Positions 43,779-52,914 of a stretch of 64,000 nucleotides of DNA are shown piece by piece. The stretch is taken from assembly GCA_003151475.1 (NCBI GenBank), contig PLXQ01000077.1, positions 124,001 to 188,000 of the forward strand, read 5' to 3'. Source of the DNA: Acidimicrobiaceae bacterium. GTDB taxonomy: Bacteria > Actinomycetota > Acidimicrobiia > Acidimicrobiales > UBA8190. The translations under genes were made by a program, and so were the position numbers. The stretch's first letter is position 1; each line of letters starts with the position of its first letter. The notes beneath the pieces are model-generated. The model saw only the letters and a list, made by a program, of their open reading frames with translations, did not search any database and was not told where the DNA came from.

Positions 43779-44996
43779 TCAGTTCTTCTTCTTGGCCGGA
43801 TGGCTCGGACTCGGTGCGATGGCGAGACTCTGGACGGCCGACACCGCGGTGCCGCCGGACTCCCCGCCGACGAGCCAAGCCGTGGAGGCGACGACCGCGA
43901 CTCCGGCGTGAGAGACGGCCACCGAGAGGTGTCCCACCGCGGTGCAGGTGGCCGAAGACGGGTCGAACGACCACACCGTGGAGACCGATGACGCCGCCGG
44001 CGCGGCCGTGCTGGTCGAGGCTCCGGCCACGGTCGTACTCCCGTGGCTCTGGGCACCAGGTGGGGCCGAGTCTCCGCCGGCCAGAAGGACGCGTTGACCG
44101 AGCGCAACGGCGGAAGCCCCGGCCAAGGGTTCGGGGAGGTGTCCGGCGGCGGTGACCTTGTGGGTCGTCAAGTTCACGACCTGGATGGTGTTCACCGGAT
44201 GACCGGAGGCCGCCCCGGCGGTAGCGAGGCCGCCGAAGACGTAGAGCTTGCTGCCGAGCACGGCGACAGCGGGAGAATCGACGGGGACCGCCAGCGCCGC
44301 CACCGTCGAGAAGTTTCGTCCGTCGCTGGTGGCCAAGATGTCCGGATCGGGCCCCGTCCCACTGTCGCCGCCCACCAGGTACGCGGTTGCTCCCACCGTG
44401 ACGGCGGTGGCCGAGGCCCTCGGCTGCGGCAGCGATCCGAGCACCGTGGCCTCGGGCACGACCGTCCCCGAGACGTTCGATGCCGAAGCGCCCATGGGAA
44501 GGCCCTGGACCGACAGCGACGCCGTTCCCGAGGCCGTCGTTCCACCGAAGACCATGGCCTGGCCGTCGAGGACGGCGCCGGCCGCGTTGTCCAGGGTGTT
44601 CCTCAGGTATCCCACCTGACTCAGGGCCCCCTGGTTCACGTCGAGCCCGAAGACCCCCGATGCCGTGGCGCCCCCTGTCGTGGCCCCGCCGAGAATGACC
44701 ATCTGGTCGCCGCTGGCCGGCGTCCAGGGCAGCACGACGGTCCGCGTGATCGGTGCCTTCAGCCGCCACGTGGCCAAGGTGGTCACGACCCGCGGCACGG
44801 TGGCGGAAGTCGGCGACCGACGAATCGACGCCGCCGGGCGGGCAGGAGTGCGCCCGAGAAAGACGTACAACAGTGCACCGGCACCGATGACCACCACGAA
44901 TGCGACGGCCAACCGGGACCGGCGGGCGCGCCGGGTGGCGTGGCGGGCATCGAACCCGGGCATACGCCGGGCCAGGGGGGAGTTGACGGACACCAC
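43779..44996 (-). CDS. membrane-anchored kelch-repeat protein
   Basis: From GTG 44996 the protein has 405 residues. A basic N-terminus is followed by one membrane anchor (LAVAFVVVIGAGALLYVFLG), an extracellular linker and about six kelch-like blades. Each blade has a glycine pair and a hydrophobic strand, for example MVILGGATTGG, AMVFGGTTASG, AYLVGGDSGTG, LYVFGGLATAG, VLLAGGDSAPP and AWLVGGESGGT. It should form a single extracellular beta-propeller. Function unknown, probably binding. It is convergent with DedA. Confidence 0.75.
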   Translation of the reverse strand: MVSVNSPLARRMPGFDARHATRRARRSRLAVAFVVVIGAGALLYVFLGRTPARPAASIRRSPTSATVPRVVTTLATWRLKAPITRTVVLPWTPASGDQMVILGGATTGGATASGVFGLDVNQGALSQVGYLRNTLDNAAGAVLDGQAMVFGGTTASGTASLSVQGLPMGASASNVSGTVVPEATVLGSLPQPRASATAVTVGATAYLVGGDSGTGPDPDILATSDGRNFSTVAALAVPVDSPAVAVLGSKLYVFGGLATAGAASGHPVNTIQVVNLTTHKVTAAGHLPEPLAGASAVALGQRVLLAGGDSAPPGAQSHGSTTVAGASTSTAAPAASSVSTVWSFDPSSATCTAVGHLSVAVSHAGVAVVASTAWLVGGESGGTAVSAVQSLAIAPSPSHPAKKKN

Positions 44997-45123
44997 CAAC
45001 CTTCGTGTTGTCGCCAGACGAGTGTCTCTCTGCCCGAAGGGTCTAGCAGCGTCTGACCGTCCGTGCACCGCTCGTTTTGCACCAAACGGCCCGTTCCCCA
45101 CCGCCCGCGAGAATGGAACGCCT

Positions 45124-46170
45124 CTATCGGGCGTCGAGGTAGTACCGAGCCGGGAGTTCGCCTTCCCGGCGCACCCTCTGATGCTTTTCGAGCAACACGA
45201 TGTGCGCCACCGTTTCTCCCACTGCTGCTCTCTGCATGTAGTCGACGATCTCGTCCCAGGGGCGTGACCAGGTCAGCCGCACGGAGAGATCCCAGGCCGT
45301 GGATCCCGGGTTCTCTTCGAGCAATTTCTCGATCTCCGCGAGCCGATCCGCGTGGTGGGTGATGATGTCGTCGAGTCGGCCCTGCAGATCGGCGAAACGG
45401 TACTCGTGGGCGGGGAGCACTTCGTCCACGTCCAGGTTGTGTACCTTGAGGAGCGATTCGAGGTACTCGCCCAGGGGGTTGGGAAACTGCTGGGTATGGA
45501 CCCCGATGTTCGGGGTGATCCGCGGCAGCACGTGATCGCCGGACAGAAGCAGCTTGTGACGATCGCTGTAAAAGCAGACGTGTCCCGGTGAGTGGCCGGG
45601 GGTCCACACCGTCTGCAGATCCCAGCCCGGGACATCGACGATGCGACCATCTTCGAACATGACGTCGGGCTCCGCCATCATCACCTGGTCGCGGATCATC
45701 ATCGAGGCCATGTTGAGATCGGGGAGCTTGAGAGCAGGGACGCCGGCATCTTCGAGGAAGACCCTCATGCGGGCGAGCAGGTCGTCGGTGTCGATGTAGC
45801 GCGACTGCAACATCTCGGCGTCATCGGGATGAAGGCCGATCCACGCGCCCGACTCCTCCCTGACACGACCGGCCAGGCCGTAGTGGTCGGGGTGGATGTG
45901 GGTCACCAGAACGGCCCGGACATCGGTGATTGATCCGCCCGCCTCGGTCAGTCCGTTGGTGAGCGCCAGCCAGGCGTCGTCGGTGTTCCACCCGGCGTCG
46001 ACGATGGCCACGCCGCTGTCGAGCTCGAAGGCGTAGACGAGGACGTAGCGCAGGGGGTTGGCGGGGATGGGGACGGGAATGGACCACAACCCGGGTCGAA
46101 CCTGCTCGACGGGGGGCATCACATTGCGATCCCAGGCCTCCTTCTGCAGCACGCCGGTGACACGGACCAT
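45124..46170 (-). CDS. MBL-fold metallo-hydrolase
   Basis: From ATG 46170 the protein has 348 residues. The metal-binding motif LVTHIHPDHYGLAG (HxHxDH) lies near residue 90. Further ligands are in WTPGHSPGHVCFYSD and LSGDHVLPRI, and LPAHEYRF near 260. A C-terminal helical extension (TWSRPWDEIVDYMQRAAVGE) is typical of a subgroup related to glyoxalase II and lactonases. The substrate is not evident. The frame extends upstream to 46395, but the ATG gives the normal N-terminus of the fold. Confidence 0.85.
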   Translation of the reverse strand: MVRVTGVLQKEAWDRNVMPPVEQVRPGLWSIPVPIPANPLRYVLVYAFELDSGVAIVDAGWNTDDAWLALTNGLTEAGGSITDVRAVLVTHIHPDHYGLAGRVREESGAWIGLHPDDAEMLQSRYIDTDDLLARMRVFLEDAGVPALKLPDLNMASMMIRDQVMMAEPDVMFEDGRIVDVPGWDLQTVWTPGHSPGHVCFYSDRHKLLLSGDHVLPRITPNIGVHTQQFPNPLGEYLESLLKVHNLDVDEVLPAHEYRFADLQGRLDDIITHHADRLAEIEKLLEENPGSTAWDLSVRLTWSRPWDEIVDYMQRAAVGETVAHIVLLEKHQRVRREGELPARYYLDAR

Positions 46171-46494
46171 GGCGGGGCACCGTAGGCGGCGACAACCCGA
46201 TCGACCAGCCGGGGAGCGCACCCGACGACAACCCGGTCGTGTCGGACCTCCGTTTCGACGGCTTTCCACGCCTCGTCGCAGGCACAGATTCCTTCTGATG
46301 CGGCAATGGCACGGTGGGTAGCGGAGCCTGATGCCAATCGGTGCGCCCGGTGGCAAAGCTTGTGTCGAAAGCGACACGAAGAGTGATGTCGGCACTGGTA
46401 TCCGTCACACAGCGAGTTCGTTTGACTATTTTCACACCAGTTTCATTGACCACAAGAAACACACACCCTTACCATCGAGCTTGCAGACAGCGCC
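46171..46494. other. 324-bp divergent intergenic region
   Basis: This lies between the MBL hydrolase and the PAS-GGDEF-EAL gene. A possible promoter for the latter is TTGACC (46446-46451), an 18-bp spacer and TACCAT (46470-46475). Nothing else was recognised. Confidence 0.35.
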
Positions 46495-46596
46495 GTGAGC
46501 TGGTCCACGCATCCGGTGTCCAGCGGGACCGACGCCCGGTGGCCGGGCCACGGAAAAGTCCCCGAGGCGACGGCACGGGCGGCGACGGGAGTCTCG

Positions 46597-48351
46597 GTGA
46601 CAGAGCGGAGAGGTGACACTTTGGACGGCCCCGATGCGCTCAGTCATGGCACTGCCGTAGAACTTCCCGGGACGCGCATCCAGCACCTCCTCGATCTGTC
46701 GCGTGACGCTTTCGTGGAGACGGACTCCCGGTCGGTGCTGACCGAGTGGAACCGCCAGGCCGAGCTGCTTTTCGGATGGTCACGAGACGAGGTCCTCGGC
46801 CGTGCGGTGACGGAGTTCTTGGTCCCCGAGCGCTTTCTGACTCGCCTCGGTCGGGAGCTCGAGTCCGTACGGATGGCGCCTGCCGCCACCGAGCGGACCC
46901 GCCCACGCGAAATGAAACTGCTCCACCGTGAAGGTCACGAGGTCCACGTGTCGGTGACGGCCTACATCATGGGGTCCGGATCCGAACTGCGCATCGGGGG
47001 ATTTCTCCACGATCGTCATGAAGAGAAGGCAGCCGAAGAAGCGCTGGCCCACGCCTACCTGTACGACTCGCTGACCGGGATGCCGAATCGGACGCTGTTC
47101 ACCTACCGTCTCTCCTACGCGCTGGCCAAGGGCAAGGCATCGCCGGGCTCGGTGGCGCTCCTCGTGCTCGATCTGGACCGGTTCAAGGCGATCAACGATG
47201 CACTTGGCCACGAGGTGGGAGACGAAGTGCTCGTGGCCGTGTCGGCCCGCTTGCTGGCCGCCAGCGGTGGCGCTCAGGTCGTGGCCCGGCTCGGCGGGGA
47301 CGAGTTCCTCGTCCTGTTCGACGGTGACCGTGCCGAAGCCGAAGCCGAAGCATTCTCCGAGCGTGTCCTCGCCGCTCTGTCGAAGCCCATCGCCGCCGGT
47401 TCGAGCGAGGTCTTCATCACCGCCAGCATCGGCATCGCCAGCACATCGGCGTTGGTGACCGAAGCTACCCCTTTGTTGTCGAACGCCGATGCCGCCATGT
47501 ACCAGGCCAAGCGCAGAGGTGGCGGGACGGTGGAGGTGTTCGGTGAGGCCATGCGGGTGCGGGTCCTCGAACGCATGAACACCGAACACTCGTTGCACCG
47601 GGCCCTCGAACGCAGCGAGTTGCGGCTCTTTTATCAACCGGTGGTGGAGATCAAGAACAGCCGCGCCATCGGCGTCGAGGCGCTTCTGCGATGGGATCAT
47701 CCCGACCATGGTCTTGTCACACCGAACAAATTCATTCCGGTGGCCGAGGAGAGCGGTCTCATCATCCCCATCGGCGCCTGGGTCATGCACGAGGCGTGCC
47801 GGCAGCTCCGGCGGTGGCAGACAAAGAGGTACGGCGGCCTCGAAGGCGCCGTCGAAGTCAATCTCTCGGCTCGACAGGTCGACCATCCCGCCATCGTGGC
47901 CACGGTCGAGGACATCCTGAACGACACCGGACTCTCACCGTCGAACCTGACGCTCGAGATCACCGAGAGCGCCCTGATGAACGATGCCGCCTCGGCCCTC
48001 GAAGTCCTGCACGCCCTGAAGGATCTGGGAGTGACCCTTGCCATCGACGACTTCGGCACCGGATACTCGTCGCTCAGCTACCTGCAGAGATTCCCGCTCG
48101 ACATCTTGAAGATCGACAAGACATTCGTCGACGAGCTGGGCATGGCACCGGAGGGATCGGAGATCGTGGCCGCCGTGATCAATCTGGCGCACGCTCTCGG
48201 CCTCCAGGTCATCGCCGAGGGCGTCGAGACCGAGCGGCAACTCGAAGAATTGCAGCGCCTCGACTGCGACTTCGCCCAGGGCTACCTGTTCTCCCGACCG
48301 GTCCCCGCCCACGAACTCATCACTGCGTTCCCCGAGACCATCGGGGCCTGA
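46597..48351 (+). CDS. PAS-GGDEF-EAL protein (cyclic-di-GMP turnover)
   Basis: GTG 46597 has GGGAG five bases upstream and gives 584 residues; GTG 46495 in the same frame is an alternative. There is no membrane segment, so it is cytoplasmic. A PAS sensor domain (RIQHLLDLSRDAFVETDSRS onward) is followed by a GGDEF domain with ARLGGDEFLVLF intact. An EAL domain follows with EALLRWDHPDHG, DDFGTGYSSLSYL and VIAEGVET intact. It is a bifunctional candidate; the net activity cannot be told from the sequence. It is paralogous to the GGDEF-EAL protein at 39.6-41.6 kb but with a different sensor. Confidence 0.88.
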   Translation: MTERRGDTLDGPDALSHGTAVELPGTRIQHLLDLSRDAFVETDSRSVLTEWNRQAELLFGWSRDEVLGRAVTEFLVPERFLTRLGRELESVRMAPAATERTRPREMKLLHREGHEVHVSVTAYIMGSGSELRIGGFLHDRHEEKAAEEALAHAYLYDSLTGMPNRTLFTYRLSYALAKGKASPGSVALLVLDLDRFKAINDALGHEVGDEVLVAVSARLLAASGGAQVVARLGGDEFLVLFDGDRAEAEAEAFSERVLAALSKPIAAGSSEVFITASIGIASTSALVTEATPLLSNADAAMYQAKRRGGGTVEVFGEAMRVRVLERMNTEHSLHRALERSELRLFYQPVVEIKNSRAIGVEALLRWDHPDHGLVTPNKFIPVAEESGLIIPIGAWVMHEACRQLRRWQTKRYGGLEGAVEVNLSARQVDHPAIVATVEDILNDTGLSPSNLTLEITESALMNDAASALEVLHALKDLGVTLAIDDFGTGYSSLSYLQRFPLDILKIDKTFVDELGMAPEGSEIVAAVINLAHALGLQVIAEGVETERQLEELQRLDCDFAQGYLFSRPVPAHELITAFPETIGA

Positions 48352-48371
48352 GGTCGATCGACGCAGCGGGC

Positions 48372-49298
48372 TCAGGGAGCGGCATGCCCCGTCCAAGAGT
48401 GCCCATCCCACCATCGCAGGCGCGCTGTCCGGTAGGGGTCGGGATACCAACCCGGGGGCGGAAACGTCGATCCGCCGGCGGGATTGCGCGGCGTCGACGA
48501 CGCAGCCGGTGTCCCTGACGACGGGGCTGTCCGCGCCGGTGTCGGTGACGCTGTTGGTGCATGCACCGGGGCCGGTGACGGCATCGGCGACGCTGCCCAG
48601 GGAGACATCGACGCTTCCGGAGTCGACGTCGCCACCACGGCCGGAGCCGGCTCGTAGGTCGGGAGCGGTCCCGACGACGCGCTGACACCGGGGGCGAGGT
48701 CCACGGCGCGGGGTCGTTCTCTGTCCAATTCCTCGAGCTGTCTGTTCAGGTCGTCCACGAGGGTTGACTCCGAGTAGTGGCAGCGGGCCATGCCCAGGGC
48801 CAGCGCGAAGCGGAACTCCTCGGCGTGGGCCGTGTCGTAGCGGACACCGGAGACCTCCTGGCGGTCCCTCACGGCAATGGCCGTCCACGGCGGGTCAGGG
48901 TTCGAGTGGTAGCCGATCACTGCGGTGTAGTCCCAAGTGCGGGTGTGGAGGCTGCCGGCGAAGACGGCGCGGCGGTCGGTGACCGTGACCACCCCCATGT
49001 CGACGGGGGTCGGCTCCGCTACCACGCTCGCTCCGGCCACGGCGAAGGAGAACCCGCTGTTGCCGCCCATGAAGTGGCCGGGCAGGCGTCGAGGCTCGAT
49101 CAGCGCAACGGCGGGGAGGACGAGGAGAGCGTGCTCGCCTTCGTCCAGAGCGAGCGTAAGGGTGGGCGCCTCGGCGTTGGTGGCCCCGCTGAAGGACTGG
49201 GCCCGGGCGAGGAAGGACTGGACCCGGTCCCTGTGTGCGTGCCATGCCGCTGCTTCGGCCGCCTCACGGCGTGCCTTTGTCTTGTCTCCCAACGCCAC
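48372..49298 (-). CDS. hypothetical protein with C-terminal DUF2510
   Basis: GTG 49298 lies behind an excellent GGGAGGAACA site and gives 308 residues. The N-terminal 200 residues form a globular domain (FLARAQSFSGATNAEAPTLT, VTDRRAVFAGSLHTRTWDYT) that resembles bacterial PH-like domains by its strand order; this is tentative. A Pro/Ala/Ser linker leads to a C-terminal DUF2510 motif (PPGWYPDPYRTARLRWWDGH). It has no membrane helix, unlike the other DUF2510 protein in this window. Convergent with the PAS-GGDEF-EAL gene. Confidence 0.65.
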   Translation of the reverse strand: MALGDKTKARREAAEAAAWHAHRDRVQSFLARAQSFSGATNAEAPTLTLALDEGEHALLVLPAVALIEPRRLPGHFMGGNSGFSFAVAGASVVAEPTPVDMGVVTVTDRRAVFAGSLHTRTWDYTAVIGYHSNPDPPWTAIAVRDRQEVSGVRYDTAHAEEFRFALALGMARCHYSESTLVDDLNRQLEELDRERPRAVDLAPGVSASSGPLPTYEPAPAVVATSTPEASMSPWAASPMPSPAPVHAPTASPTPARTAPSSGTPAASSTPRNPAGGSTFPPPGWYPDPYRTARLRWWDGHSWTGHAAP

Positions 49299-49393
49299 TG
49301 TTCCTCCCGTCAGTCGAGCGCACGCTACCGAAGGCCGGCCACGACCGGTCAGCGGGGCGTGGGCTTCGGGGAATACCCCGAGGGCCGGAATGG

Positions 49394-49430
49394 TTGACAT
49401 TACAAACATCAGGCACTACAACTCTTGTAG
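49394..49430 (+). promoter_or_regulatory. promoter with overlapping palindromic operator for yceI-like gene
   Basis: A consensus -35 TTGACA (49394-49399), a 17-bp spacer and a -10 TACAAC (49417-49422) precede the gene. A perfect palindrome CTACAA-CTC-TTGTAG (49416-49430) overlaps the -10, and the loose dyad CAACTCTTGT/ACAAGGTTG continues to 49441. This is a strong candidate site for a repressor such as a MarR or HxlR type. The regulator gene is not in the neighbourhood. Confidence 0.65.
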
Positions 49431-49467
49431 GTACAAGGTTGCGAACGCAAGGATCTAGGAGGCCACA

Positions 49468-50070
49468 ATGACGACAAGCACCCCCACAACAGTCGCCCTG
49501 ACCAGGGATTACAAAGATGCTCTGGTACCGGTACCGGGTATCTACGACATCGATGCCAAACACAGTTCGGTCGAGTTCGTGGCTCGGCACCTGATGATCT
49601 CCAAGGTCCGTGGGCGCTTCGATGACGTGAGTGGCACCATCACCGTGGCCGAGGTTCCCGAAGAGTCGACCGTCGAGGTTTCGATCGGCGCCGACAGCGT
49701 TCGCACGGGCGAGGACCAGAGGGACGCCCACCTCCGCAGCGGCGACTTCTTCGACATCGAGACGCACCCGCGCTGGACCTTCACCAGCTCCGCCGTCAAG
49801 CGCGACGGTGACAACTGGAAGGTGACCGGTGACCTGTCGATCCGCGGTGTCACCCGCCCGGTGGTGCTCGACGTCGAGTTCGACGGCGCCAACGCCACCC
49901 CTTGGGGCACCACCGCCGTCGGCTTCTCGGCCTCGACCGAGATCGACCGTGAAGACTGGGGCGTGACCTACAACCAGGTGCTCGAGACCGGCGGTGTCAT
50001 GGTGAGCAAGAAGATCCGCATCGAGCTCCAGGTGGAGGCCGGCCTCCGGCAGGAGACCCCCGCCGTCTGA
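49468..50070 (+). CDS. YceI-family lipid-binding protein
   Basis: This 200-residue protein has the YceI lipocalin-like pattern: GIYDIDAKHSSVEFVARHLM, then KVRGRFDDVSGTI, then HPRWTFTSSAVKR and GDLSIRGVTRPVVLDVEF. YceI proteins bind polyisoprenoids or amphiphiles. There is no signal peptide, so it is cytoplasmic, as in many actinobacteria. The ATG has AGGAGG six bases upstream. It has its own strong promoter with an overlapping palindrome and a hairpin terminator, so it is likely an inducible single-gene unit. Confidence 0.9.
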   Translation: MTTSTPTTVALTRDYKDALVPVPGIYDIDAKHSSVEFVARHLMISKVRGRFDDVSGTITVAEVPEESTVEVSIGADSVRTGEDQRDAHLRSGDFFDIETHPRWTFTSSAVKRDGDNWKVTGDLSIRGVTRPVVLDVEFDGANATPWGTTAVGFSASTEIDREDWGVTYNQVLETGGVMVSKKIRIELQVEAGLRQETPAV

Positions 50071-50098
50071 TTCGCCTCACCGCACTTCCCCCTTTCAA

Positions 50099-50130
50099 AC
50101 GATCGCCTCGGCTCCGGCCGGGGCGATCGT
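50099..50130 (+). terminator. hairpin downstream of yceI-like gene
   Basis: ACGATCGCC (50099-50107) and GGCGATCGT (50122-50130) form a perfect 9-bp stem with a 14-base loop, 28 bp after the stop codon. Only a weak T-rich tail follows. Confidence 0.6.
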
Positions 50131-50145
50131 CGTTGTGGGCGCCTC

Positions 50146-50193
50146 CCAACGAGGGTCCGGCCCAACGAGGGTCCGGCCTGACGAGGGTCCCCG
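50146..50193. repeat. three tandem 16-bp repeats
   Basis: CCAACGAGGGTCCGGC is present twice without change (50146-50161, 50162-50177) and a third diverged copy follows (50178-50193). They lie between the yceI terminator and the DUF2252 gene. Confidence 0.85.
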
Positions 50194-50307
50194 GAACACC
50201 TCCGACTCAGCGCGGGATGACCCGGGGCGCCCGTCGGGCGACGAATCGGCGTCCGCGCCCGGGTATAGCGCCCCCGCGGCGGCGAGACTGGATGGGGCGG
50301 GAGGACG

Positions 50308-51726
50308 ATGGCGAAGAATCAGAGGGACGAAGAGCGCCGTGCGGGCCGTGCGCTGCGGCCCGACCTTCCCCGTTCCGCTCACGCGGCCTGGGAGCCGGCG
50401 TCGGATCGGCCCGACCCCATCGTCGTGCTGGGCGCCCAGAACCGCGGACGGATCGCCGAGCTGGTGCCCGTCCGATGGGGTCGGATGCTCGAGTCACCCT
50501 TCGCCTTTCTTCGCGGGGCCGCTCTCGTCATGGCCCGTGACTTGGAGACGACGCCGGTGTCGGGCATCACCGTCCAGGCCTGCGGCGACGCCCATGTGGC
50601 CAATTTCGGGGTGTTCGCCTCCCCCGAGCGGATCCTGCTCTTCGACGTCAACGACTTCGACGAGACCCTGCCGGGCCCCTTCGAATGGGATCTGAAGCGC
50701 CTGGCCTCCAGCGCCGTGGTGGCGGCGCGGGCGACGCTCGGCGACCGCCAAGGGGTGGAGGGAGCCCGGGCGGCGGTGCGGTCGTATCGCAAGCACATGC
50801 ACAGATACGCGGCCATGAGTGTCCTCGACGTCTGGTACGACCGGGTCGACGCCGATGCCGCCACTCACGCCCTCGGTTCGGTGCCCGCCGCCTCCATCGA
50901 AGCGGTCCTGGCCCAGGCCCGCCGTCATACGTCCCAGGCTGCGCTGCCCAAGCTGACGGCGCTGACCGACGACGGGGGACGGCGGATCATCGACCACCCG
51001 CCGCTCGTGACCCATGACGTCGGCGTCCGGGACACAGACATGTTGTTGCCGCTCTTACACAGCTACCGCCTCAGCCTCGGAGACGATCACCGTGTCCTAC
51101 TCGACCGGTTCACCGTCACCGACGTGGCCCGCAAGGTGGTGGGGGTCGGAAGCGTAGGCACCCGCTGCTTCATCGCGCTCATGACGAGTGACGTCGGTGA
51201 ACCGCTCTTCCTGCAGGTGAAAGAGGCAGGGGTATCGGTTCTCGCCGGCCACTCGGTCTCGGCGGTCAGCGGTGGCGGGCAGTCCTCGGGCGCCGCACCA
51301 GATCCAGATCCAAATCCAGATCCAGATCCGGCCCCGGTGCCGGGACACGGACGCGAGGGGCGACGTGTCGTCGACGGTCAGCGGATCATGCAGGCGGCCA
51401 GTGACATCTTCCTCGGGTCGGCCTCGTGGCGGGACCGGGACTACTACGTGCGCCAGCTACGGGATATGAAGGGCACCGTCAACGTCGGCGCCCTCGACGC
51501 CGTGGGCTTCGTCAGCTACCTGGAGCTGTGCGGGTGGACACTGGCGCGCGCCCACGCCCGATCGGGACCGGCAGCGATGATCGACGGCTATGTCGGCCAG
51601 GGCGACGGGTTCGACCGCGCCGTCGCCCGCTTTGCCGTGGCCTACGCCGACCAGACCGAGCGCGATCACGCCCTGCTCGAAGCGGCCGTGCGCTCGGGCC
51701 GCATCGAGGCCACGCCGGGGGTGTGA
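50308..51726 (+). CDS. DUF2252 family protein
   Basis: This 472-residue protein has the DUF2252 hallmarks: RWGRMLESPFAFLRGAALVM, CGDAHVANFGVFASPERILL, FDVNDFDETLPGPFEWDLKR and a late DRDYYVRQLRDMKGTVNV. The GDxHxxNFG and FDxNDFDE motifs resemble those of protein-kinase-like phosphotransferases, but the activity of the family is not established. An unusual insert of alternating Asp-Pro residues (about 331-343) comes from a five-unit CCAGAT hexanucleotide repeat at 51298-51329. It lies in a loop before RVVDGQRIMQAASD. Confidence 0.85.
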   Translation: MAKNQRDEERRAGRALRPDLPRSAHAAWEPASDRPDPIVVLGAQNRGRIAELVPVRWGRMLESPFAFLRGAALVMARDLETTPVSGITVQACGDAHVANFGVFASPERILLFDVNDFDETLPGPFEWDLKRLASSAVVAARATLGDRQGVEGARAAVRSYRKHMHRYAAMSVLDVWYDRVDADAATHALGSVPAASIEAVLAQARRHTSQAALPKLTALTDDGGRRIIDHPPLVTHDVGVRDTDMLLPLLHSYRLSLGDDHRVLLDRFTVTDVARKVVGVGSVGTRCFIALMTSDVGEPLFLQVKEAGVSVLAGHSVSAVSGGGQSSGAAPDPDPNPDPDPAPVPGHGREGRRVVDGQRIMQAASDIFLGSASWRDRDYYVRQLRDMKGTVNVGALDAVGFVSYLELCGWTLARAHARSGPAAMIDGYVGQGDGFDRAVARFAVAYADQTERDHALLEAAVRSGRIEATPGV

Positions 51727-51739
51727 CGGCTGTACGTCC

Positions 51740-51949
51740 TCAGCTGCCGCGATCCCATCGGAGCCCGCCGGCATTGGCCTTCTCGGTGTAGTCGCCGCTG
51801 AAGTGGCGACTGACCTGCATCCGGGCGTCTTGCTCTGATCCGGGAGAGATGTTCGGCGGTCCCGACTCGTACTCGATCGTGACCGTGCCGGTGTCGGGGT
51901 CGTCCCCCGACCACACCACGGCCCGGGCCCGGTTCTTGGAGACGGCCAC
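51740..51949 (-). CDS. small hypothetical protein
   Basis: This encodes 69 residues with a coherent beta then alpha composition (RARAVVWSGDDPDTGTVTIE, ARMQVSRHFSGDYTEKANAG) and a C-terminal RWDRGS. Codon use matches the neighbours. No domain is recognised. It lies 41 bp upstream of nothing else on its strand and downstream of the aldo/keto reductase, with which it could be co-transcribed. Confidence 0.45.
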   Translation of the reverse strand: MAVSKNRARAVVWSGDDPDTGTVTIEYESGPPNISPGSEQDARMQVSRHFSGDYTEKANAGGLRWDRGS

Positions 51950-51990
51950 GGCGCCGGCCTACGCCCGTCGCTCGAGGTCAGGGGACACGA

Positions 51991-52914
51991 TCAGAGTGCA
52001 GCGGCCAATGCGTCGACCTCACGCATCTCGGCCTCGTCGAGCACCCAGTCTCCGGCCGCGGCATTGGCCTCCACCTGGGCGCGGGAGGTGGCGCCGGCGA
52101 TGACCGAAGCCACTTCGTCATGGGCGAGAAGCCAGGACATGGCCAGCTCCAAGACGGTGTGGCCCTTCTTCTCGGCGAAGGCGGTGAGCCGCTCGACGAC
52201 GACGAGCTTCTCGTCCAGGGCGGCCACGCGCTCGGCGGGCATGCCCGAGAGACGGGTGCCGGCCGGAGGCTGCTCGCCGCGCTTGTACTTACCGGTGAGC
52301 AGTCCCGAGGCGAGAGGGAAGTAGGGAACGAAGGAGATGCCCTGTCTGCGGCACTCGGCCAGCACCTCGCGTTCGGGTTCGCGCTGAACCAGGCTGTACT
52401 CGTTCTGCACGCAGACGAAGCGAGCGGCGCCGGGGGCCACCGCCGCCTCGGCCTGGCGCAGTTGCTCGGCCGAGAAGTTCGAGCAGCCGATCTCGCGGAC
52501 CTTCCCCGCCTTCACACAGTCATCAAGCGCCGCCAGGGTGTCGGCGATGGGTGTGTCGGCATCGGGGGCATGGAGGATGTAGAGGTCGACCCGGTCGGTG
52601 CCGAGGCGCCCGAGACTGTCGTTCAGGGCGCGCTTCACGTACTCCGGTTTCGCGCCGCGGCGCTCTTTGTCGACCTGCATACCGAACTTGGTGGCCACCA
52701 CCACTTCGTCGCGGCGCTTACCCAGGGCCTGGCCGAGGAATTCCTCGCTCTTCGTTCCGCCGTAGATGTCGGCCGTGTCGAAGAAAGTGATGCCGTTGTC
52801 GAGAGCGGCGAAGACGACATCGGCGCTCTTTTCGGCATCGATGCGCCCGCCGAAGTTGTTGCATCCGAGGCCGATCACCGACACCTCGAGTGATCCGATC
52901 CTGCGTGTACGCAT
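51991..52914 (-). CDS. aldo/keto reductase
   Basis: ATG 52914 has AGGAGG five bases upstream and gives 307 residues; ATG 52917 is too close to that site. Family motifs are present: IGLGCNNFGG, FFDTADIYGG with the catalytic Asp and Tyr, ATKFGM with the catalytic Lys and DLYILHAPDADTP with the catalytic His. NADPH contacts appear near GATSRAQVEANA. It reduces carbonyl compounds; the substrate is unknown. It overlaps the thioesterase gene by a few bases (ATGA), so both are translated from one mRNA. Confidence 0.9.
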   Translation of the reverse strand: MRTRRIGSLEVSVIGLGCNNFGGRIDAEKSADVVFAALDNGITFFDTADIYGGTKSEEFLGQALGKRRDEVVVATKFGMQVDKERRGAKPEYVKRALNDSLGRLGTDRVDLYILHAPDADTPIADTLAALDDCVKAGKVREIGCSNFSAEQLRQAEAAVAPGAARFVCVQNEYSLVQREPEREVLAECRRQGISFVPYFPLASGLLTGKYKRGEQPPAGTRLSGMPAERVAALDEKLVVVERLTAFAEKKGHTVLELAMSWLLAHDEVASVIAGATSRAQVEANAAAGDWVLDEAEMREVDALAAAL

